A DNA stretch of 64,000 nt from Sphaerochaeta associata (GTDB taxonomy: Bacteria > Spirochaetota > Spirochaetia > Sphaerochaetales > Sphaerochaetaceae): assembly GCF_022869165.1 (NCBI RefSeq), contig NZ_CP094929.1:1736001-1800000 (forward strand), read 5' to 3'. Positions 51,694 through 60,369 of the stretch are shown piece after piece. Each line of letters starts with the position of its first letter. Position 1 is the stretch's first letter. A model generated the notes under the pieces. It ran no database searches, was not told the origin of the DNA, and saw only the letters and a list, made by a program, of their open reading frames with translations. The position numbers and the translations under genes were made by a program.

Positions 51694-51984
51694 TTAGTGA
51701 TAGAGGCGCTTTGAAACTTCCTTGCCTTCCTCGAAGTGAGCTTCATACTCCAATGCACCAACTTTGTTGTACCTCACCCACGAGCCGTGCTTTACCCCTT
51801 TCTTGAAGTTGCCCACCTGCCAGAGAATCCCGTTCTCCCGGTAGAAGTTCCACTGGCCGTCCATCAGATTCTCTTTCAGCGGACCTTGCGCCTTGACAAT
51901 GCCCGTCTTGAAATAGTAGGTCAGAATGTTGCCGGACTGACTTTGCTGGACCTGTCCATTCGCATACTGGTTCTCTTTCTGCAT
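51694..51984 (-). CDS. MORN/YwqK-type repeat protein
   Basis: A 96-residue protein built of three MORN_2-like repeats (TGIVKAQGPLKENLMDGQWN, ENGILWQVGNFKKGVKHGSW, GALEYEAHFEEGKEV). It is of the group labelled YwqK-type antitoxin in databases, but no toxin gene is adjacent, so an antitoxin role is not supported here. AGGAGG SD; it follows phzF by 11 nt and closes that operon. Confidence 0.75.
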   Translation of the reverse strand: MQKENQYANGQVQQSQSGNILTYYFKTGIVKAQGPLKENLMDGQWNFYRENGILWQVGNFKKGVKHGSWVRYNKVGALEYEAHFEEGKEVSKRLYH

Positions 51985-51995
51985 AGACCTTCCTC

Positions 51996-52871
51996 CTATA
52001 GTAACAGGTGTGTCTCAAACACGGTGCATGCCTGTCCAAGCACCGTGGCATACAGCTGGTTCACGATAACGGAAACCACACCTTGACGCCCCATCGCCTC
52101 CCCTTGCATGAAAGATGCCCGCCCCTCGGGCATACGATTGGTATATCTACTCAAATACAACGCCAAGGCTCCTGCTGCATTGCCGGTAACCGGATCTTCC
52201 TCAACCCCGCTTCCAGGGCTGAACATACGGGTATGGGCGGTAATCTGCTCATCAGCCTGGTCGAAGGTGTAGAGATAGAACCCAGGAACGCCAAGTTCTT
52301 CACCCAGTGCAATCAACACCTCACGACGAAGGGACAGTGCATCCAGTTCGTGTTTGTTTTTCAGGCCGACCATCACCTTAGCGTTGCCGGTGGAGACAAT
52401 CTGCACAGGAAGATCCTTGTAAAAGGACGCAGGCTTCAATTGCAATGCTTCGATCAATTTCATAATCTGTTCTTCGGTAAGCAGGGGACCGAAATGACCT
52501 TCTTTTTGGGTGACCCTTATTCTGGGATGGGCAGGCATACTCTCCATACTGACAGGAAGCAAACCAGCCTTGCACTGCATGCGGTACTCCCCGCTCTTCA
52601 AGCCCAGTTTGGTAGAGAGCACATGATAGCTTGCCACCGTGGCGTGAGTGCAGAGGGGTACTTCCTGTTTCACGGTGAAGAAGCGGATGTGCTGCACATC
52701 ACAACCGTCGAGTCTTTGAATGAATGCGGTCTCGCTGTTGTTCAACTCCCTGCTGATTTTCAGCATCTCCTCGGCAGTGAGCGAGTCACAGGGGTAGACA
52801 ACCCCTGCAGGATTGCCGCTGAAAGGGGATGTCGTGAATGCATCAACCTGCCAAACCGTCCGGTCCTCCAT
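51996..52871 (-). CDS. PhzF-family isomerase/epimerase-like protein
   Basis: A 291-residue protein of the PhzF/DapF-like fold: VDAFTTSPFSGNPAGVV near the N-terminus with the catalytic Glu in NNSETAFI, LCTHATVASYH, and FSPGSGVEEDPVTGNAAGAL. The family includes phenazine isomerase and many enzymes of unknown substrate; no other phenazine genes are here. The start ATG has GGAGG 8 nt upstream, the SD being inside the stop of the dioxygenase gene. Confidence 0.9.
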   Translation of the reverse strand: MEDRTVWQVDAFTTSPFSGNPAGVVYPCDSLTAEEMLKISRELNNSETAFIQRLDGCDVQHIRFFTVKQEVPLCTHATVASYHVLSTKLGLKSGEYRMQCKAGLLPVSMESMPAHPRIRVTQKEGHFGPLLTEEQIMKLIEALQLKPASFYKDLPVQIVSTGNAKVMVGLKNKHELDALSLRREVLIALGEELGVPGFYLYTFDQADEQITAHTRMFSPGSGVEEDPVTGNAAGALALYLSRYTNRMPEGRASFMQGEAMGRQGVVSVIVNQLYATVLGQACTVFETHLLL

Positions 52872-52876
52872 TGCTG

Positions 52877-53644
52877 CTACCTCCAAAGAAAGCCGACTGA
52901 CCTGCGTTTGAGAATCTCATCATCGAACACCAATTCGGCTTTCTCCCCGGCAAGAGCGCAGCAGACATGCAACGGCAGCAGGTGCTCTTCCCTGGGGTGG
53001 CAGTAGCGGGCGTAGGGAGCTTGCTGCCAAGCCACCAAGGCTTCCTCTCGTTTGGAAATCGGTAGGTCTGCAGTACAGGTGTTGATGAGAAACTCCTGGA
53101 ACGCATGGTTCTGCTTGTCGTCATCCTGAAAGAACAGACGCATATTATGAAAGCTGAATCCCGAACCGATGAATAAAATATTCTCATCGAGCAAGGGTCT
53201 GAGGGCCTCCCCCATGTTCCAATGCTCCCGGCTCGACAGGGATGAGAGCAGCGAAAGCTGGGTTGTGGGAATATCTGCATCGGGGTACAGAAAGCTCAGG
53301 GGGATGAACATACCGTGGTCGAAACCACGCGTATCATCCAGGACGGCATCCTCGAACAACGATGCAATATGGTTTGCAAGATCTACAGCCATAGGTGATG
53401 GATAACGCAGTTGATAGGCTTCCTCGGGAAACCCATAGTAGTCGTACAACAAGCTTGGGTTTTGTGCACAAAGCAACGTGGGCTTCGGACACTCCCAATG
53501 GGCGCTGAGCACCACAATGGCGTCGGGTCGTTTCAGCTTGGTCGACAGCCCTTTCAGAAAATCCACCATTCGCAGGTGGTACCTGTCACCAAGAATGGGC
53601 ATAGGGCCGCCGCCGTGCGATATGTACAATATTTGGGCTTTCAT
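52877..53644 (-). CDS. Class III extradiol dioxygenase (LigB/DODA family)
   Basis: A 255-residue non-heme dioxygenase-fold protein: metal histidines in ISHGGGPMPILG (residue 10) and SAHWE (about 48), FDHGMFIPLSFLYP and the catalytic HPREEHLLPLHVCCAL near the C-terminus. Members act on catechol-type compounds including DOPA, or are of unknown substrate. The start overlaps the M28-like gene by 4 nt (ATGA). Confidence 0.9.
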   Translation of the reverse strand: MKAQILYISHGGGPMPILGDRYHLRMVDFLKGLSTKLKRPDAIVVLSAHWECPKPTLLCAQNPSLLYDYYGFPEEAYQLRYPSPMAVDLANHIASLFEDAVLDDTRGFDHGMFIPLSFLYPDADIPTTQLSLLSSLSSREHWNMGEALRPLLDENILFIGSGFSFHNMRLFFQDDDKQNHAFQEFLINTCTADLPISKREEALVAWQQAPYARYCHPREEHLLPLHVCCALAGEKAELVFDDEILKRRSVGFLWR

Positions 53645-54738
53645 ACAGGCCTCCTGTAGTGAACAAGTATATCACCAATGGCTTGTGTCTGCTTTGCAAG
53701 GATTTCCAAATCGATGCAGGAACGGGTATCGAGTTGAGTATCGCGTACACATGAGAGCATATTCTGATTGGACGAAGTCAGTACCACCTCAGGCAGTCCA
53801 CAGTCAAAATGCTGCAGCAGAGTGTTGACTGACGGCAGACCCTGAGCCTGTAAATACGAAGCAAGAGAAGATTCTTGACCTTGGAATGCAAGCTGGGATT
53901 GCCTGCATCCCAGACCGGTCAAGCTGATTACTTCTTCACACGGTTGTATGTTCGCACAAAGAAATGCAGCCGTTCCTTTTTTCCGGCCATAGGCTTGGCC
54001 GTTGGAAAACAGGAAAGCAACACCAGGATTCAACTTTTGGCTCATCAGATGCAGCATGACTGCAATCGAGCTTGCATGGAACAGGGCGCCGGCACCGGCA
54101 TGGGTACTGTCCAGAGGAGCGGTCACCAACAGGGTCGGCCTCTTCTCGGGAAGGAAACACAGCAACTGCCGGCCCTCACACGCTTTCACCTCACTGAAAA
54201 TCTGGAGGGGAACGATGAGTCGGTCCTCCTTGGCTTGCAGCAAAGACTCAAGCAAAGAGGCAGGGGCGTAGCAACTGGGAATGGGAAAACCTGCTTCTCT
54301 GATAAGCGGAAACGGGGAGAGACCGGTACTTGCATGGGAACCGGTAAGACAGACTATTGCTTTGGCCTTCGTGCTTACAAGCTGAGAAAGCAAGGTGGGG
54401 TTGTCAATCGGTTGTGAAGCAATCGTTCCGTGCAACACCAAGATGGAAGATCGTGCATCCAACGAAGAGAGCATCGAAGGCTTGGACGCAAACAACAGCG
54501 GGGCCTTCAAGGTGCAAGCAGGGGAAAAGGGGGATGGAAGAACGGTGCAACTCTCTTCACAGAGGGTGATGAAGGAGAGTGAACCACCCCACGAGTGCGA
54601 GGATACGTCCTGGCTTTGAACCTCATACCCCAAGGAGGCGCTATACGATTCACAGAACGAGAGAAGCTGGTCGTTTTCTTTCGATCCGAAGCTCCGTTTG
54701 ACAGCAAGGGTTGCAAGCAGGCTCTCGATGGAATGCAT
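53641..54738 (-). CDS. M28 peptidase-like protein, apparently without metal ligands
   Basis: A 365-residue protein whose layout follows M28 aminopeptidases: an N-terminal helix and strands, a PA-like insert (about 85-195), and a domain where LLVTAPLDSTHAGAGALFHASSIAVML (about 205-232) sits in the place of (V)xAHyDSxxxxxGAxDNASGvA. The first metal His is Pro and the Asp is Phe/His; the following EE pair is GQ (FLFSNGQAYGRKKGTAAF). So it is probably a pseudoenzyme or has another role. No signal peptide. GAGGAG SD. First gene of the operon with the dioxygenase and PhzF. Assignment is by eye. Confidence 0.6.
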   Translation of the reverse strand: MHSIESLLATLAVKRSFGSKENDQLLSFCESYSASLGYEVQSQDVSSHSWGGSLSFITLCEESCTVLPSPFSPACTLKAPLLFASKPSMLSSLDARSSILVLHGTIASQPIDNPTLLSQLVSTKAKAIVCLTGSHASTGLSPFPLIREAGFPIPSCYAPASLLESLLQAKEDRLIVPLQIFSEVKACEGRQLLCFLPEKRPTLLVTAPLDSTHAGAGALFHASSIAVMLHLMSQKLNPGVAFLFSNGQAYGRKKGTAAFLCANIQPCEEVISLTGLGCRQSQLAFQGQESSLASYLQAQGLPSVNTLLQHFDCGLPEVVLTSSNQNMLSCVRDTQLDTRSCIDLEILAKQTQAIGDILVHYRRPV

Positions 54739-54779
54739 CCACGTCTCCTCTTCTCGCCTTCACCCTACCACACAAAAGG

Positions 54780-55628
54780 TCATTCGTACACTCCTGAGAG
54801 GTACTTCATAAGCTTTTCGATCGTCAAAGGGGCGCTACCCTCGTAGTGATTGTTGACATTGATGTAGACCACCCGGCCCTGCTTGGCCAGCTCGACCAAC
54901 AGCGGGGCGATGCTGGCAAGCTCTCCGTTCTTATTGACAACGAGCTTGTCCCACCTGCTTCCCGTCTCTTGCTCGATTCCCGAGCGGTCATCACCGTGTA
55001 ATCTGATGCAAAGCGTTGGAATGTCGGTTTTCAGGAAACGTTTGAGCGGTTCTTCCAAACTGTCCATCCAATACCCGGATAAGAGAACCGGAGTCAGGGC
55101 ATTCCTTGCCAGGAAATCGAACCACGTTGCGTCAAGCCATGTAGGATTGCGTATCTCCACCGCATATGCGAGACCGTCGGGAAGCATGCCCATGAAGTGC
55201 TCCAATCGTTGTTCGAGCTCTTTTCGGCTGCTGAATGCCTTCTGATTGAGGTAGGAGAACTGGAACATGAAAAGTCCTATCTTGTGAACAAGCGGTCCCA
55301 ACCGCTCGACAAAACGGTAGAACACTTCTGCATCCAAGAACCAAGGATTCGCTTCTATTGTCGATCCATAGGCAAAAGGCAGTGTCAACGTGTTGGGGCA
55401 CTTGACGGTGAAACGGAAATCCTTGTCGGTGGCCTGGTCGTAGGCAAGGACGGTATCGGGATCGGGAAGTCCGTAGCTTTGTCTGCCCAACGACCAGAAC
55501 CACTGGTCGACTTCAACCGATCGATAGCGCTTTGCATATTGGGCGAGCAGGTCCTCCCTGCTCTGCGCATCATAGACCAAGCCTTCCCAACTACTGTATT
55601 TCCATGAGCATGTTCCCATATAGATCAT
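54780..55628 (-). CDS. DUF72 family TIM-barrel protein
   Basis: A 282-residue protein of the DUF72 (YecE-like) family: GTCSWKYSSWEGLVY near the N-terminus, VEVDQWFW, FTVKCPNTLT, YAVEIRNPTWLD, LCIRLHGDD, and VYINVNNHYEGSAPLTIEKL at the C-terminus. Function is not established. The ATG at 55628 (MIYMGTCSWKY) has no SD; a -10-like TAGAGT ends 5 nt upstream, with TTGTTT 18 bp before it, again the leaderless pattern. Confidence 0.88.
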   Translation of the reverse strand: MIYMGTCSWKYSSWEGLVYDAQSREDLLAQYAKRYRSVEVDQWFWSLGRQSYGLPDPDTVLAYDQATDKDFRFTVKCPNTLTLPFAYGSTIEANPWFLDAEVFYRFVERLGPLVHKIGLFMFQFSYLNQKAFSSRKELEQRLEHFMGMLPDGLAYAVEIRNPTWLDATWFDFLARNALTPVLLSGYWMDSLEEPLKRFLKTDIPTLCIRLHGDDRSGIEQETGSRWDKLVVNKNGELASIAPLLVELAKQGRVVYINVNNHYEGSAPLTIEKLMKYLSGVYE

Positions 55629-55633
55629 ACGAC

Positions 55634-55663
55634 ACTCTACCAAGAGTTGACGGCATAAAACAA
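55634..55663 (-). promoter_or_regulatory. Promoter predicted to give a leaderless DUF72 mRNA
   Basis: TTGTTT (55658-55663), 18-bp spacer, TAGAGT (55634-55639), 5 nt before the ATG at 55628. The -35 touches the downstream base of the malQ terminator stem. Confidence 0.45.
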
Positions 55664-55688
55664 GGTCGGTCCCTAAAAGACCGACCTT
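55662..55688 (-). terminator. Terminator of the ABC-malQ operon
   Basis: Ten-base-pair arms AAGGTCGGTC (55662-55671) and its exact complement (55679-55688), 7-nt loop, followed on the minus strand by GTTTTAT. It lies 40 nt after the malQ stop. Confidence 0.8.
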
Positions 55689-55728
55689 GAAAAGGAAGGA
55701 ACATGATCATCACCCACAGATGATGGGA

Positions 55729-57267
55729 TCAAGCATCATCACCGGTTTTTCCGGTCCGCGCCGAGATACGCACCAAATGAGCAAGCTTTGCCGCTATGGT
55801 ATCGGTGCACTCTTCCTTCTCGACGCGCCAGCTCCAGTTGGAGTCGTTGCATGAGGATGGATAGTTGAATCGTGCACGACCGTCCTTTTCAAGAAGGTCC
55901 TGCATGGGAATGACGGCACATCGTGCATGGCTGAGCATCAAGGCCCTGATCATGGCCCAGACCACCTCTTCCTCACGGCAGCCAAGATAAGCGAGCACCA
56001 TCTGCTTGACCTGTTCAGCAAGGGATGTAAACCATCCGAGTGTCGTATTGTTGTCGTGCGTGCCTGTATATGCTACGAAATTCTCATCCCAGTTGTGCGG
56101 CAAAAAGTCATCGTAGTAATTGCATTCCCCCTTGTCGTTCAGGGAAAATCCAAATTGGAAGATCTTCATTCCTGGAAAGCCGTTATCATCGCGCAAGCGT
56201 TCAACCGAGGCATTCATCAAGCCAAGGTCCTCGGCAATGATGGATACCGGTCCGAAATGGCTGCGTACAACCTTGAAGAATTCTTCTCCCCCTGCTGCAA
56301 CCCAAGTCCCGTTCTCCGCCGTCTTCTCTCCAGCAGGTATCTCATAATACGCGTCAAAACCTCTGAAATGGTCGATTCTCAGAATGTCGGTCAAGGTGAA
56401 AAGTCGCTCAAGCCGCTTGATCCACCATCCGTAGTTGTCCTTTTTCAGAACATCCCAATCATAGACGGGATTGCCCCAAAGCTGTCCGCTCTCAGAAAAT
56501 ATATCAGGCGGAACGCCGCTGACTGCACTGAAACGGCCTTGGGCATCAGTCTTGAACAGATGCAGGTTGCTCCAAGTGTCGGCACTGTCGGCGGCGACAA
56601 AGATCGGCACATCCCCTACAAGCTTCAGCCCTTTGGCGTTGACGTAGAGTTTGAAGGCGTTCCATTGATACTCAAAGAAAAATTGGAGGACTTTCCACTC
56701 TTCCAGCTTCTGGTGGTTTTCCACCCTGAAAGCATCCAAGGCCTTGGGTTCACGCTTGCTCAACGCTACTGGCCAATGGCTGAACCAACGTGCATCGGCA
56801 TAGGTCTCATACAGGACCATGAAGGCTGCATAATCCTCAAGCCAAAAGGATTGTTTGGCGCAGTACTCCTGAAAAGCCTTATGCTGGAGGCTGATCCTGT
56901 CCAGGAAGGCACGTGCTGCTTTCTTGAGCAGTGGAAGCTTCCAGGTGATGACCCGATCAAAATCCACATGGTCGCGTGCAAAGGCCGGATGATCATGCAG
57001 ATCATGTTGATCAAGCAAGCCTTCATACACAAGCTGCTCCAGGCTTATCAACAGTTCATTCCCTGCAAACGTGGACCTCGGCGCATAGGGAGAATTACCG
57101 AATCCGGTCGGGCCGAGGGGCAAAACCTGCCACAGTCCGACACCGGTGGAAGCAATCCAATCAGCCATGCGATAGGCTTCGCTTCCCAAGTCACCGATCC
57201 CGTAATCCGAGCTCAGGCTGGTAATGTGCAGGAGTATTCCTGCATTCCGAATATACTTGCTATTCAT
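55729..57267 (-). CDS. malQ: 4-alpha-glucanotransferase (amylomaltase)
   Basis: GH77 enzyme that transfers glucan segments between maltodextrins and releases glucose (512 residues). Motifs: GILLHITSLSSDYGIGDLG; GDVPIFVAADSADTWSN; LRIDHFRGFDAYYEIP with nucleophile Asp (about 294); IAEDLGLMN with acid/base Glu (about 341); GTHDNNTTLGWF. Start ATG MNSKYIRNAG, 9 nt after the permease stop. It ends the transporter operon controlled by the AAACCGGTTT operators. Confidence 0.95.
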   Translation of the reverse strand: MNSKYIRNAGILLHITSLSSDYGIGDLGSEAYRMADWIASTGVGLWQVLPLGPTGFGNSPYAPRSTFAGNELLISLEQLVYEGLLDQHDLHDHPAFARDHVDFDRVITWKLPLLKKAARAFLDRISLQHKAFQEYCAKQSFWLEDYAAFMVLYETYADARWFSHWPVALSKREPKALDAFRVENHQKLEEWKVLQFFFEYQWNAFKLYVNAKGLKLVGDVPIFVAADSADTWSNLHLFKTDAQGRFSAVSGVPPDIFSESGQLWGNPVYDWDVLKKDNYGWWIKRLERLFTLTDILRIDHFRGFDAYYEIPAGEKTAENGTWVAAGGEEFFKVVRSHFGPVSIIAEDLGLMNASVERLRDDNGFPGMKIFQFGFSLNDKGECNYYDDFLPHNWDENFVAYTGTHDNNTTLGWFTSLAEQVKQMVLAYLGCREEEVVWAMIRALMLSHARCAVIPMQDLLEKDGRARFNYPSSCNDSNWSWRVEKEECTDTIAAKLAHLVRISARTGKTGDDA

Positions 57268-57275
57268 ACTTGCAA

Positions 57276-58115
57276 TCAACCTTTGACAGCACCTGCCACC
57301 ACACCGCGAATAATATACTTCTGGGCTGAGAGATAGAACATAATAATTGGAACCATGGCCAATACAAGCATGGCCATCATCGCCCCCATGTCAACGGCTC
57401 CGTAACCGCCTCTGAGGTATTGGATGGCAACCGGGATGGTTTTGTACTCGGTACCGATGGTCAAATACGGCAGGAGGTAGTCATTCCAGACCCACATGGT
57501 ATTGAGGATGGCTACGGTGATGGCAGTCGGCTTGAGAATCGGAAATACGATCAGAAAGAAGGTCTTCACCGGTCCGGCACCATCGATCATCGCCGCTTCC
57601 TCCAGACTGAGGGGAATGCTTTTAATGAAGCCGCTGAACATGAACGTACCCAAGCCTGCGCCGAATCCAATATAGAGGACCAGTATCCCGATGGGATTAT
57701 CCAAGTGCAGCATGTTTGCAGTCTTGCTCATGGTGAACATGACCATCTGGAAGGGAACAATCATGGAAAATACCAACAGGTAGTAGGCAAAGGTAGTGAA
57801 TTTAGTCTTGACCCGTGTCAGATACCAAGCCAGCATGCTCGTTACCAGCGAGATGCCGATCACGGAAAAGACGGTTATGAACAGCGAGTATCCGAATGCA
57901 TTGAAGAACTTGATTTTCTGTGATCCGCTGATGTAGTTCTCGCCTCCGCTGAATGTAGCTGAGCTGGGCATGGCAAACGGTTCATTGGAGATGAACAGCT
58001 TCGACTTGAAGGAGTTCATGAAGACAATGAGGATGGGAGAGAGAAAGAACAATGCAAGGAGTGCAAGAACAATCGTCAGAATTAGATGGTTGCGTTTGGT
58101 ATTGGTGAGGCTCAT
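57276..58115 (-). CDS. Sugar ABC transporter permease (MalG type)
   Basis: Inner-membrane permease (279 residues, six helices). The EAA loop EEAAMIDGAGPVKTFFLIVFPILKP at about residue 185 binds the ATPase. The start MSLTNTKRN has an AAGGAGGTGG SD and overlaps the first permease by 4 nt (ATGA). No ATP-binding subunit is encoded in this operon; a shared MsiK/MalK-type ATPase elsewhere is presumed. Confidence 0.93.
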   Translation of the reverse strand: MSLTNTKRNHLILTIVLALLALFFLSPILIVFMNSFKSKLFISNEPFAMPSSATFSGGENYISGSQKIKFFNAFGYSLFITVFSVIGISLVTSMLAWYLTRVKTKFTTFAYYLLVFSMIVPFQMVMFTMSKTANMLHLDNPIGILVLYIGFGAGLGTFMFSGFIKSIPLSLEEAAMIDGAGPVKTFFLIVFPILKPTAITVAILNTMWVWNDYLLPYLTIGTEYKTIPVAIQYLRGGYGAVDMGAMMAMLVLAMVPIIMFYLSAQKYIIRGVVAGAVKG

Positions 58116-58954
58116 GCTTCCACCTCCTTGCTGCGGGTAAGGCGCAGCTGAGTCAGGGCGATGAATGCAACAATGATGGTGAAAATCACCGCCTTGGCCT
58201 GTCCCACCCCTTCGAAGCCGCTTCGGCCGTAGAAGGTGTTGAAGATATTCAGTGCCAGCATCTCGGTCTGCTTGCCAGGATCGCCTGCGGTCAAAGCCAG
58301 GTTCTGATCGAAAAGCTTGAAGCCATTGGTAAGGGTGAGGAAGGAGCAGATGGTAATGGAAGGCATGATGGAAGGCAGGATGACAGAACGCAGCATGGTC
58401 ACCTTGTTCGCCCCGTCGATCTGGGCTGCCTCGATAAGGTCGTGGGATATGTTTTGGATGCCTGCAATGTAGATAACCATCATGTAGCCGATGTTCTGCC
58501 AGTTCATGAGGACAACCAGGCCCCAAAAGCCATACTTGGGATCACTTACTATTGTCACTCCCCGGGGAAGAAGCACTCCATTGATGATTACCTGCCAGAT
58601 CCAGCCGAGCACGATGCCGCCGATAAGGTTGGGCATGAAGAATATGGTTCTGAATGCGTTCGTTCCCTTTATGCCCCGTGTAAGCAGCATGGCAAGGGTG
58701 AAGGCCCCGAGGTTGATGGTGATCACCGAAACCACAGTGAATTTGACGGTGAACCAAAGGGCGCTGGTGAAATCGTTGTTGATGAATATACGCTTATAGT
58801 TATCAATTCCGATGAAGGTTCCATCGGTTACGGTGGTGAACTTGAAGAAAGAAAGGACTACCCCCATCACCATGGGAATCAAGAATGCGATGGCAAAACA
58901 AATAAGTCCAGGTAGGGCAAAGAGTGCAAAGTATTTCTGAATGGATTTTTGCAT
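58112..58954 (-). CDS. Sugar ABC transporter permease (MalF type)
   Basis: Inner-membrane permease (280 residues, six helices) paired with the MalG-type protein. EAA loop LIEAAQIDGANKVTMLRSVILPSIMP at about residue 175. The start MQKSIQKYFALFALPG has a GGGAG SD 6 nt upstream; longer N-termini would overlap the gene for the binding protein. A stem-loop separates it from that gene. Confidence 0.93.
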   Translation of the reverse strand: MQKSIQKYFALFALPGLICFAIAFLIPMVMGVVLSFFKFTTVTDGTFIGIDNYKRIFINNDFTSALWFTVKFTVVSVITINLGAFTLAMLLTRGIKGTNAFRTIFFMPNLIGGIVLGWIWQVIINGVLLPRGVTIVSDPKYGFWGLVVLMNWQNIGYMMVIYIAGIQNISHDLIEAAQIDGANKVTMLRSVILPSIMPSITICSFLTLTNGFKLFDQNLALTAGDPGKQTEMLALNIFNTFYGRSGFEGVGQAKAVIFTIIVAFIALTQLRLTRSKEVEA

Positions 58955-58979
58955 GACAGACTCCCAAGACAAATGGAGA

Positions 58980-59006
58980 ATCCGCCCTGCCTGGGGCAAG
59001 GCGGAT
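58980..59006 (-). repeat. Intercistronic stem-loop between binding protein and permease genes
   Basis: Stem ATCCGCC-T-TGCC/GGCA-G-GGCGGAT (12 pairs, one G-T) with a 3-nt loop, 19 nt after the binding-protein stop and 25 nt before the permease. No T run. Such hairpins keep the binding-protein mRNA stable and raise its level over the permeases. Confidence 0.7.
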
Positions 59007-59025
59007 ATTCCTGGTAAACGATGAG

Positions 59026-60369
59026 TTAATTGGTGAGCTTGAACTCGGTCTTCCAAGCGTCAACAGCAACTTTCTCAACCTCGGCCCAGTTCTTTCTGCC
59101 CACGCTGTAATCAGCAAGTGCAGCACCGAACTGGTTCTTCCACTCTTCCGAAGGAATCATGGAGAAAGCCCAAGGAATGGAGGAGACGCCGCTCTTATTC
59201 ATCCAGCGGATGACATCCTTGGCCAGCGGGTCGGTGGGAAGTTCGCTGTCCTTGAAGGTGTTGAACGGAGTGATGAACATCAGATCGTTCTTTACGAACT
59301 GCTTGCCTGTCTCACTTGCGAAGAGCCAGGTGAGGAACTGGTCGGCCATTTTCTGCTGCTCGACACTTGCGTTGCTGTTGATGCACAGATAGTTCTCGGT
59401 TCCTACATTGAGTCCGTACTTCTCTTCACCGGCCGCCCCGGTATAAATGGGCATGAACTTGATGTCGGCGTCGGAGACCTTGTTGCCCTTGACACCGAGA
59501 ATCTGGCCTGCACCCCAGTTGCCGTTCTGGACCATGGCAACCTGACCAAGTGCAAACTCAGCCATTGAGTCATCGACGCTCTTGGCGCCGAGCAAGCCGA
59601 CAGCAGTGGAGCTGTTGTTCAGATACAGGTCCCAAATGTTCTTCATGTTGGCACTGTAGCTGAATTTGATCTCAGGCACCTTGCTTCCCATGGCGATGTT
59701 GGCATCACGTACTTCAAAGTAAAGAGGAACGTTTACCAAGTGGGTCTGCCATCTCCACTGGTTGCCTGCGGCAAGACTAGTCGAAGCAAAGACTCCCTGG
59801 ATTCCCAGAGCGCCCTTGTTCTTGGTCATGTCCTCGACCACTGCCTTCAAGGTTGCGAAATTGGTGATCTCGTCGGCGCTCTTGATTGAGACAGCCTTAT
59901 TGGGGAGGGCAAAATACTTTCTCATAATGGCATCATTGTAGATAATGCCGTAGCCTTCCACTGCATAGGGGATTGCCAGTACTTTTTCGCCGTCACCGAG
60001 GGCCATGGTCTTGTCACTGAGAATCTTGTAGAACTCGGTGTTCTTCAGATCTGCAGTATAGTTCTTGCTCTCTGCAAGGCCTACCGGTCCATTGGTCTGG
60101 AAAATTACCGGAGGATTGCTCTTGGCGATTTCACTCTTCAGCGTCTGGGCGTAGGTTCCGCTTGCAGCGGTGACAACCTTCAGCTTGATGCCGGTTTCTT
60201 TTTCGAATGCGGGGGCAATCTTGGTTTCATAGACATCTGCAATCTCGGGTTTGAAGTTCAAAAAATACACTTCTTTCGCAGGGGTCGCTTCCTGGGCTCC
60301 GGCGGCGAACAGAACCGAGCTCATTGCCACACTGACAATCAACAGGGCGATCAGCAAGCTTTTTTTCAT
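59026..60369 (-). CDS. Sugar ABC transporter substrate-binding protein
   Basis: Periplasmic binding protein of cluster B (447 residues): signal peptide about residues 1-22 (LLIVSVAMSSVLFAAGAQE); then VYFLNFKPEIADVYETKIAPAFEKETGIKLKVV and IPYAVEGYGIIYN typical of the MalE/UgpB group. It belongs with malQ and two permeases, so maltodextrins or other alpha-glucosides are the probable ligand. AAGGAG SD. It is first in the operon and preceded by two copies of the AAACCGGT operator. Confidence 0.93.
   Translation of the reverse strand: MKKSLLIALLIVSVAMSSVLFAAGAQEATPAKEVYFLNFKPEIADVYETKIAPAFEKETGIKLKVVTAASGTYAQTLKSEIAKSNPPVIFQTNGPVGLAESKNYTADLKNTEFYKILSDKTMALGDGEKVLAIPYAVEGYGIIYNDAIMRKYFALPNKAVSIKSADEITNFATLKAVVEDMTKNKGALGIQGVFASTSLAAGNQWRWQTHLVNVPLYFEVRDANIAMGSKVPEIKFSYSANMKNIWDLYLNNSSTAVGLLGAKSVDDSMAEFALGQVAMVQNGNWGAGQILGVKGNKVSDADIKFMPIYTGAAGEEKYGLNVGTENYLCINSNASVEQQKMADQFLTWLFASETGKQFVKNDLMFITPFNTFKDSELPTDPLAKDVIRWMNKSGVSSIPWAFSMIPSEEWKNQFGAALADYSVGRKNWAEVEKVAVDAWKTEFKLTN

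Noticed and set aside
51694-51984. Toxin-antitoxin antitoxin label for the YwqK-like protein
   Set aside because: The family label is based on MORN-like repeats; no toxin gene is adjacent and it is co-transcribed with metabolic genes.
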